Shown here one piece after another: positions 58,800 through 64,000 of a stretch of 64,000 bases of DNA. Position 1 is the first letter of the stretch, and each line of letters begins with the position of its first letter. A model generated the notes under the pieces. The model was not told the DNA's origin. It did no database searches and saw only the letters and a list, made by a program, of their open reading frames with translations. The stretch is from contig NZ_ARQM01000002.1 of NCBI RefSeq assembly GCF_000385135.1, forward strand, positions 62,001 through 126,000, written 5' to 3'. Origin of the DNA: Promicromonospora sukumoe 327MFSha3.1. Lineage in GTDB: Bacteria; Actinomycetota; Actinomycetes; Actinomycetales; Cellulomonadaceae. Position numbers and translations under genes: made by a program.

Positions 58800-58833
58800 T
58801 GACACCGGCTTGTGGACGCTGCTTACATACAAG
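58800..58833 (+). promoter_or_regulatory. promoter and GntR operator candidate
   Basis: TTGACA (58800-58805) and TACATA (58824-58829) are 18 bases apart. The dyad CTTACATACAAG (58822-58833) overlaps the -10 and fits an FCD-type operator. It precedes the MFS gene by about 75 bases. Confidence 0.55.
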
Positions 58834-58904
58834 ACCTGCCACACATCGGCCACGCGCGCCGTTCGGACAACGACGTCAGTCAATGAAGTCAAGGAGCACC
58901 TCCC

Positions 58905-60293
58905 ATGGCGGACACCGCTATGACCTCACCGGGTAACACTTCCCCGGGCAACGCAGTGACCCGGTCGACCAAGGACCTCACCCGGGCGGCCGTGTCCGGC
59001 TGGCTCGGCACGGCCATGGAGTTCATGGACTTCCAGCTCTACTCGCTGGCGGCCGCGATCGTCTTCAACCAGATCTTCTTCCCCGGGGTCAGCCCCGCCA
59101 TCGCGCTCATCGCGGCCATGGCCACCTACGGCGTGGGCTACGTGGCCCGGCTTGCGGGCGCCGTCTACTTCGGGCGGATGGGCGACCGGATCGGCCGCCG
59201 CAAGGTGCTGTTCCTGACCATCGCGCTCATGGGCGTCTCCACGACGCTGATCGGCGTGCTGCCCACCTACCAGATGATCGGCATCACCGCGCCGATCCTG
59301 CTCGTGGTGCTGCGGCTGGTCCAGGGCTTCGGCGCCGGCGCCGAGATCGCCGGGGCCACCGTGATGCTCGCCGAGTACGCGCCCGTCAAGCGCCGCGGCC
59401 TGGTCGCCTCGCTGGTCTCGCTCGGCACCAACTCCGGCACGCTGGCGGCGTCCGCCCTGTGGGCGCTGCTGCTGGTCGTGCTCAGCGAGGAGCAGCTCCT
59501 GGCCTGGGGCTGGCGGGTGCCGTTCCTGCTCAGCTTCGTGCTGATGATCTTCGCCGTCTGGATCCGCCGGAACGTCAAGGAGAGCCCGGTCTTCGAGGCC
59601 CGCCCCGACGTCGTCGACGGCGTGGCCATGACGCGCGCCGAGGTCAAGGAGGCCGAGTCCGCGCCGGTGCTGGAGGCCGCCCTGGCCCAGCGCAAGGGCA
59701 AGGCGTTCTTCCTGGCCCTGGCCCTGCGGTTCGGGCAGGCGGGCAACTCCGGCCTGGTGCAGACCTTCCTGGTCGGCTACATCGCCACCAGCCTCGCCAT
59801 GGACCGGGCGCTGCCCACCGAGGCCATCATGTGGGGCTCCATCGCGGGCTTCGCGACCGTGCCGCTGGTCGGCATGCTGGGCGACCGGTTCGGCCGCCGC
59901 GCCATGTACACGGTGCTGTCGCTGGCGACCATCGCGTTCGCGTTCCCGATGATGCTGCTGATCACCAGCGGCAGCACCGCCGCGCTGCTGCTCGGCATGA
60001 TCGCCGGCCTGAACCTCGGTGTGCTGGGCCTGTTCGCCCTGGAGAGCGTGACGATGGCCGAGCTGTTCGGCGCCCGCACCCGGTTCACGCAGCTCGCCCT
60101 GTCCAAGGAGATCGGCGGCATCCTCGCCACCGCGATCGGCCCGGTCATCGCCGCGTCGCTCACCGCGGCGACCGGGAGCTGGTGGCCCATCGCCGCGATG
60201 CTCGTCGTGTACTCGACGATCACCCTGGTGGCCGCGCGCCTCGCCCCCGAGACGCAGGGCCGCGACCTGGTCCAGCTCGAGGACGCCGCATGA
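58905..60293 (+). CDS. MFS transporter, metabolite:H+ symporter type
   Basis: A 462-residue symporter of the MHS group (ShiA/ProP-like) with twelve transmembrane segments. GWLGTAMEFMDFQLYSLAAA is the family start; GRMGDRIGRRKVLFLTIALM is motif A; LRLVQGFGAGAEIAGATVML is the TM4 RxxQGxxxGGE-type motif; GMLGDRFGRRAMY is its repeat in the second half. It would import an organic acid such as a sugar acid. Its stop overlaps the dehydrogenase start (ATGA), so transport and oxidation are coupled. Confidence 0.93.
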   Translation: MADTAMTSPGNTSPGNAVTRSTKDLTRAAVSGWLGTAMEFMDFQLYSLAAAIVFNQIFFPGVSPAIALIAAMATYGVGYVARLAGAVYFGRMGDRIGRRKVLFLTIALMGVSTTLIGVLPTYQMIGITAPILLVVLRLVQGFGAGAEIAGATVMLAEYAPVKRRGLVASLVSLGTNSGTLAASALWALLLVVLSEEQLLAWGWRVPFLLSFVLMIFAVWIRRNVKESPVFEARPDVVDGVAMTRAEVKEAESAPVLEAALAQRKGKAFFLALALRFGQAGNSGLVQTFLVGYIATSLAMDRALPTEAIMWGSIAGFATVPLVGMLGDRFGRRAMYTVLSLATIAFAFPMMLLITSGSTAALLLGMIAGLNLGVLGLFALESVTMAELFGARTRFTQLALSKEIGGILATAIGPVIAASLTAATGSWWPIAAMLVVYSTITLVAARLAPETQGRDLVQLEDAA

Positions 60294-61309
60294 GGGCCGT
60301 CGTCGTCCACGGTGCCGGGGACCTGCGGGTCGAGGAGCGCCCCGACCCCGTGGCCGGGCCCGGCGAGGTGGTGGTCGCCATGGAGTGGGGCGGCGTCTGC
60401 GGGTCCGACGTCGCCTACTGGCGGAACGGGTCCTCGGGCACGGCCGTGCTGCGCGACCCGCTGGTGCTGGGCCACGAGGTGGCCGGCCGCGTGGTCGGCA
60501 GCGGGCCGGGCGTCACGGGCTGGGCGCCGGGCACGGCGGTCACGGTGCACCCCGCGACCGCCACGCCGGACTCCGTGCTGCCCGACCGGCTGGCCGGGCG
60601 CACCAACCTGCACTCGCAGGTGCGGTACTTCGGCTCGGCGGCCTTCCACCCGCACACCGACGGCGGGTTCAGCGAGCTGCGGGCCGTGCGGGCCGAGCAG
60701 CTCCGCGCGCTGCCCGACGGCGTGAGCACCGAGCAGGGCGCCCTGGCCGAGCCGCTGGCCGTGGCGATGCACGCCGTGCGGCGGGCGGGCGCCGTCCGTG
60801 GCCGGGACGTGCTGGTCAACGGCGCCGGGCCCATCGGGTGCCTGGTGGTGGCCGCCGCCAGGCACGCCGGGGCGGCGTCCGTCACGGCGGCCGACGTCTC
60901 CGACACGTCCCTGGCCGTGGCCAAGGAGCTCGGCGCCGACCACGTGCTGAACGTGGCCGGCGGCGACGCGCTGCCGCAGGACAGCGAGCTCGTGTTCGAG
61001 GCCTCCGGCGCACCCGCCGCGCTCGGCGGCGTGCTGCGGGCCACGGCCCGCGGCGGCACGCTCGTCCAGGTGGGCAACCTGCCCGGGGCCGCGGCACCGT
61101 TCGCGCTCGGCGACCTCGTGACCCGCGAGATCACCTGGGTCGGGGCCTACCGGTTCGTCGAGGAGATCGGCGACGCGCTCGCCGCCCTGGGCGACGGGCT
61201 GGACGTGTCCGGCGTGATCACGCACCGGTTCGGCATCGAGGACGCCGGTGCCGCCCTCGCGGCCGCCGCCGGGCCGGGCAGCAGCAAGGTGCTGATCCGC
61301 CTCGGCTGA
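60290..61309 (+). CDS. zinc-dependent alcohol dehydrogenase, L-idonate-5-dehydrogenase-like
   Basis: A 339-residue medium-chain dehydrogenase. The catalytic zinc site is GGVCGSDVAYW and LVLGHEVAGRVVG; the Rossmann motif is VNGAGPIGCLVVAAARHAG. GRTNLHSQVRYFGSAAFHPH, then TDGGFSEL, corresponds to the characteristic IdnD segment (NLCPDMRFFGSA-like), with the structural-zinc cysteines replaced. It likely interconverts L-idonate or a similar sugar acid and a 5-keto acid. It is encoded with the MFS importer under the GntR regulator. Specificity is inferred. Confidence 0.88.
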   Translation: MRAVVVHGAGDLRVEERPDPVAGPGEVVVAMEWGGVCGSDVAYWRNGSSGTAVLRDPLVLGHEVAGRVVGSGPGVTGWAPGTAVTVHPATATPDSVLPDRLAGRTNLHSQVRYFGSAAFHPHTDGGFSELRAVRAEQLRALPDGVSTEQGALAEPLAVAMHAVRRAGAVRGRDVLVNGAGPIGCLVVAAARHAGAASVTAADVSDTSLAVAKELGADHVLNVAGGDALPQDSELVFEASGAPAALGGVLRATARGGTLVQVGNLPGAAAPFALGDLVTREITWVGAYRFVEEIGDALAALGDGLDVSGVITHRFGIEDAGAALAAAAGPGSSKVLIRLG

Positions 61310-61396
61310 CTCGTGGCCCACAGGCCTGACCGGTCGTCGCGTGCGGTGCTGTGGCATCGTGGCACCGCACGCGACGTCGAGGTTCGAGGGGGAACG

Positions 61397-61909
61397 ATGC
61401 GGGGTACCGATCTGCTGGTCGACGCGTTCGGCCGGATCCGGGAGACGGTGCACGGTGCGGTGCGGGGCCTGGACCCCGACGAGCTCGCCTTCCGGCCCGA
61501 CGACGGGTCCAACTCGGTCGCCTGGCTCGTCTGGCACCTGACCCGGGTACAGGACGACCACGTCGCGGACGCCGCGGGCACCAGCCAGATCTGGTCCGAC
61601 GACGCCTGGGACCGCCGGTTCGGCCTGCCGTTCCCGGCCGAGGAGACCGGCTACCGGCACGACGCCGACCAGGTGGCCGCCGTCCGCGTCTCGTCGGGCG
61701 ACCTGCTCACGGGGTACCACGACGCCGTGCACGACCAGACGGTGCGCTACCTGAACCGGCTGTCCGACGACGACATGGACCGCGTGGTCGACACGCGGTG
61801 GGACCCGCCGGTGACGCTCGGGGTGCGGCTGGTCAGTATCGTCAGCGACGACCTGCAGCACGCGGGTCAGGCGTCGTACGTGCGCGGCCTGGTGCTGCGG
61901 CGGCGCTGA
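61397..61909 (+). CDS. DinB/DUF664 family protein
   Basis: A 170-residue four-helix-bundle protein. The metal His triad is indicated by SNSVAWLVWHLTRVQDDHV and SDDLQHAGQASYVRGLVLR. DUF664/DinB-2 members of actinobacteria include mycothiol-dependent transferases, which suggests thiol transfer to an electrophile. ATG 61397 follows GAGGGGGAAC. It is a monocistronic or first gene before DUF4184, 22 bases downstream. Confidence 0.9.
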   Translation: MRGTDLLVDAFGRIRETVHGAVRGLDPDELAFRPDDGSNSVAWLVWHLTRVQDDHVADAAGTSQIWSDDAWDRRFGLPFPAEETGYRHDADQVAAVRVSSGDLLTGYHDAVHDQTVRYLNRLSDDDMDRVVDTRWDPPVTLGVRLVSIVSDDLQHAGQASYVRGLVLRRR

Positions 61910-61931
61910 ACCCGTCGCACGAAGGACCCGC

Positions 61932-62798
61932 ATGCCGTTCACGCTCTCGCACCCTGCCGCGGTGCTGCCCTTCGTCCGGCGCCCGTTCAGCGCGGCCGCC
62001 CTGGTGGCCGGGGCCGTCGCGCCCGACCTGCCGTACTTCGCGCGCAGCACGCCGGTGCCGGTGAGCGCGCAGTCCTGGTACGAGCCGTTCATGAACGCGA
62101 CGACGTCGCACACCCTGGCCGGGGCGCTGACCGTGAGCCTGCCGTACGCGCTGGCGCTGTACGGGTTCCTCCGGGCGGCGCGGCGGCCGGTCGCGGGGCT
62201 GGTGCCCGCTGTCGTCGGGGCTCGCGACGCCGAGGCCCGGGGTGCCGGGGCCCGGGATGCCGGCGGGCCGCTCGTGCGCGCCGGGTGGGTGCTGGTGTCG
62301 CTGGCGCTCGGGATCGCGACGCACCTGGTGTGGGACTCCTTCACGCACGGCGACGGGTACGTGGTGACGCACGTGCCGTTCCTGAGCGCCCCGCTGGCCG
62401 GAGACCTCACGTGGGCCCGGGCGCTGCAGCACCTGAGCACGGTGGCCGGGCTGGTGATCATCGGGATCTACCTGTGGCGGCGCCGGGACCGGATGCCCGG
62501 GTGGAGTGGGCGCGGGGCCGCCGGGCGAGCGGCTGGCGCCTGGCGGACGACGCGCCGGGGGCTCTGGGTGATCGCCGGCGTCGCGGTGGCCGGCGCGGTG
62601 CTCGGCACGCTGCGCTGGTGGGCGGCCGGCTCGTCGTCGTCCGACGATGCGGGGCTGACGGCGCGGGACGTGGTCGAGGGCGTGCTGTCCGACGTCGCGA
62701 CCGGGGCCGGGGCGGCCGTGATCGTCGGGCTGCTGCTGTACGTCGCAGGGTGGTGGGCCGTCCGGGGCGTGCGGGGCGTGCGGGGCGTGCGGGGCTGA
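61932..62798 (+). CDS. DUF4184 membrane protein
   Basis: A 288-residue integral membrane protein with the DUF4184 start MPFTLSHPAAVLPFVRRPFS and VAGAVAPDLPYFARST. The conserved HLVWDSFTHGDGYVVTHVPF supplies probable metal His/Asp residues, so a metal-dependent hydrolase of lipid-linked substrates is conceivable. About five to seven hydrophobic segments are visible. The C-terminus ends in a VRGVRGVRGVRG tract coded by a 9-base tandem repeat. Function unknown. Confidence 0.85.
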   Translation: MPFTLSHPAAVLPFVRRPFSAAALVAGAVAPDLPYFARSTPVPVSAQSWYEPFMNATTSHTLAGALTVSLPYALALYGFLRAARRPVAGLVPAVVGARDAEARGAGARDAGGPLVRAGWVLVSLALGIATHLVWDSFTHGDGYVVTHVPFLSAPLAGDLTWARALQHLSTVAGLVIIGIYLWRRRDRMPGWSGRGAAGRAAGAWRTTRRGLWVIAGVAVAGAVLGTLRWWAAGSSSSDDAGLTARDVVEGVLSDVATGAGAAVIVGLLLYVAGWWAVRGVRGVRGVRG

Positions 62799-62804
62799 CT
62801 CTTC

Positions 62805-63317
62805 TCAGGGATGGTCCGCGGGCCGGGGCAGCGTCCCGTGCTCGATCAGGCGGTCGTAGACGTCCTCGAACGCGCTCGCGAGCTGCCGGGTCTGCGCGGC
62901 GGAGAGCGCGTCGAGGAACACGGACCGCACGAACGCGATGTGGCCGGGCGAGGCCCGGCCGAGCAGGGCGCGCCCCTCGGCGGTGAGCGTGACGTCGGAC
63001 GCCCTGCGGTCGCGCGCGCTCGGGGTGACCTCGACGAGTCCCCGGCGGGCCATGCGCAGCGCCTGGTGGGAGACCCGGCTGCGTTCGGCGCCGATGCGCG
63101 TGGCCAGGTCGGAGACCGTCATCCTCCCGTCGTCCTCGCTGGTCAGGGCAACCAGGACGTCGAAGTCGGCCAGGGAGACGCCGGCGTCGGCCTGGAGCTG
63201 GTGGTTCATCTCGTACCGCAGGCGCAGGTGCACCTTCATGAAGGCGTACCAGGCACGCACCTGGTCGTCGTCGAGGAACGCGAAGGGCGACTCGGGAGGG
63301 ACCTCGTGCCCGCCCAT
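62805..63317 (-). CDS. MarR family transcriptional regulator
   Basis: ATG 63317 gives 170 residues. The winged helix is SLADFDVLVALTSEDDGRMT, VSDLATRIGAERSRVSHQAL, RMARRGLVEV and SARDRRASDVTLTAEGRALL, the full MarR pattern. It lies just downstream of, and in the same direction as, a SnoaL-like gene (5 bases between stop and start), so it may control that gene and itself in response to a small aromatic or oxidant ligand. Confidence 0.92.
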   Translation of the reverse strand: MGGHEVPPESPFAFLDDDQVRAWYAFMKVHLRLRYEMNHQLQADAGVSLADFDVLVALTSEDDGRMTVSDLATRIGAERSRVSHQALRMARRGLVEVTPSARDRRASDVTLTAEGRALLGRASPGHIAFVRSVFLDALSAAQTRQLASAFEDVYDRLIEHGTLPRPADHP

Positions 63318-63322
63318 GCGGC

Positions 63323-63682
63323 TCAGCGGAACAGGACGGTGTAGACCTTGGCAAGCAGCCCGTCGCGGACGAATCCCATGTCCACGCCCCGGACCACCGG
63401 CGGCGCGCCCTCGGGTCCGAGCGACCACGCGAGGTAGCCCAGGTCCTGCACCTGGTAGAACTCGCCGTCCGGCCGGAACACGAACCCCGGCGCACCGTCC
63501 AGGATCTCGCGCACCTTGGCGTCGAGCGCCTCGTGCCCCTCGACCTGGCCCTCGGCGTCGGCGAAGACCACGTCCTGGGTGTACGTCCCGCGGATCGCCT
63601 CCGCCCGGCGCGCGGCGTCGCGCTCGCCGAAGACCTCCAGCAGGTTGGCGTGCATCAGCTTCTCAAACCCTTGGTCCGACAT
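63323..63682 (-). CDS. SnoaL-like/NTF2-fold protein
   Basis: A 119-residue NTF2-like protein. FEKLMHANLLEVFGERDAAR, AIRGTYTQDVVFADAEGQVE and GHEALDAKVREIL are the SnoaL-like pattern; PDGEFYQVQDLGYLAWSLGP follows. The cone-shaped pocket may bind or isomerise a small hydrophobic molecule. The 72 bases upstream include AT-richer TTACGTGAAGTTTCACTCAA (63698-63717) with the dyad GTGAAgtTTCAC, a likely MarR-type operator. Confidence 0.88.
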   Translation of the reverse strand: MSDQGFEKLMHANLLEVFGERDAARRAEAIRGTYTQDVVFADAEGQVEGHEALDAKVREILDGAPGFVFRPDGEFYQVQDLGYLAWSLGPEGAPPVVRGVDMGFVRDGLLAKVYTVLFR

Positions 63683-63702
63683 GACACCCCTCCAGATTTA
63701 CG

Positions 63703-63713
63703 TGAAGTTTCAC
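63703..63713 (-). promoter_or_regulatory. GTGAAGTTTCAC-type dyad upstream of the SnoaL-like gene
   Basis: The 12-base near-palindrome around 63702-63713 (GTGAA-GT-TTCAC) lies about 20 bases before the SnoaL-like start. Short AT-rich dyads here are typical MarR targets; the regulator gene is in the same operon. Confidence 0.5.
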
Positions 63714-63838
63714 TCAAAGTAGGTGCCCGCGGGCCGAGCGTCAAGCCGACCGTGCGTTGACGCACAATCTGCGGTTCGTCGCGCGGGTCGTGCCCGGCCT
63801 CGGTGGAATGTTCCCTGAACGGGAGGGGATGGGCCGGT

Positions 63839-64000
63839 ATGACCGCCGCACGCGCGCTGCAGATCGACGACTGGGTGCTGCACCAGCCCAACGTCGTGCG
63901 CTCGGTCGCGGCGCGCGTGCCCGGCGTCGACCCCGAGGAGGCCACCAGCCGGGCGCTGGAGAAGATGGTCCGCATCGTCTCGACCGGCGGCACCATCGAG
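63839..64000 (+). CDS. unidentified gene, 3' end outside window
   Basis: ATG 63839 with GGGAGGGG upstream opens a frame that stays open to the window edge (54 codons). It reads MTAARALQIDDWVLHQPNVV, RSVAARVPGVDPEEATSRAL, EKMVRIVSTGGTIE. I recognise no family from this fragment; it is soluble and helical so far. It is divergent from the SnoaL/MarR operon. Confidence 0.6.
   Translation, partial: MTAARALQIDDWVLHQPNVVRSVAARVPGVDPEEATSRALEKMVRIVSTGGTIE

Noticed and set aside
1-64000. tRNA or rRNA genes, prophage or plasmid origin
   Set aside because: No tRNA arms, rRNA conserved blocks, integrase, terminase, or replication-initiator genes were recognised on either strand.

Overview
The window is chromosomal DNA of a very GC-rich actinobacterium. 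GTG and TTG starts, leaderless-looking starts, four-base ATGA/GTGA gene overlaps, a DinB/DUF664-type protein, VanRS/VanY-type genes and a zinc-independent ribosomal protein operon all fit. A member of the Micrococcales (Promicromonosporaceae or Cellulomonadaceae-like) is my best guess, but nothing here fixes the genus. No rRNA, tRNA, CRISPR array, transposase or integrase was seen. No gene-free stretch exceeds about 300 bases.

Layout. 1-5.7 kb: end of an MFS gene, a degenerate NERD protein, a core-only threonyl-tRNA synthetase behind a Thr-codon leader peptide and terminator, a zinc metallopeptidase, a lipoprotein MBL hydrolase and a secreted Cys-rich protein. 6.0-6.9 kb: a two-gene pair sharing an amyloid-signalling-like motif, at the N-terminus of one product and the C-terminus of the other. 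7-11.8 kb: serine hydrolase, DedA protein, NarL-type two-component system, short SDR. 11.8-14.3 kb: a patch less GC-rich than its surroundings with a NERD protein and unknowns. 14.4-21 kb: argS, TetR, small unknowns, a cytidine deaminase-ASCH fusion, a nonapeptide-repeat secreted protein, and two gene remnants (DUF4291 and NUDIX) that each look internally deleted.

20.8-26.5 kb is a probable zinc-starvation (Zur) region. A CobW-like protein diverges from rpmB-rpsN-rpmJ-rpmE2-rpmG-rpmF across two Zur-like boxes. A related box precedes an ATP-grasp ligase that lies beside a DHA2-type exporter. 26.6-29.4 kb holds VOC, SRPBCC/ArsR and LacI genes. 29.5-37.7 kb is a LacI-controlled unit: a LIV-type ABC transporter followed by a secreted ThuA-domain protein and a secreted glucose/sorbosone-dehydrogenase-like protein with a LamG-like tail.

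37.7-47.2 kb: ABC exporter, HxlR/MFS/SDR detoxification set, VanS/VanR with divergent VanY, DUF4037, and a BadF-type kinase fused to an FHA domain. 47.3-52.4 kb: small membrane proteins, a giant LuxR (LAL) regulator and a lipoprotein. 52.4-55.8 kb: an overlapping sulfatase / formylglycine-generating enzyme / HAD operon. 55.9-61.3 kb: a MacB-type ABC pair and a GntR/MFS/L-idonate-dehydrogenase-like sugar-acid unit. 61.4-64 kb: DinB, DUF4184, MarR, SnoaL-like genes and the start of an unidentified gene. Several gene ends carry unusually long perfect hairpins with 16-30 bp stems.
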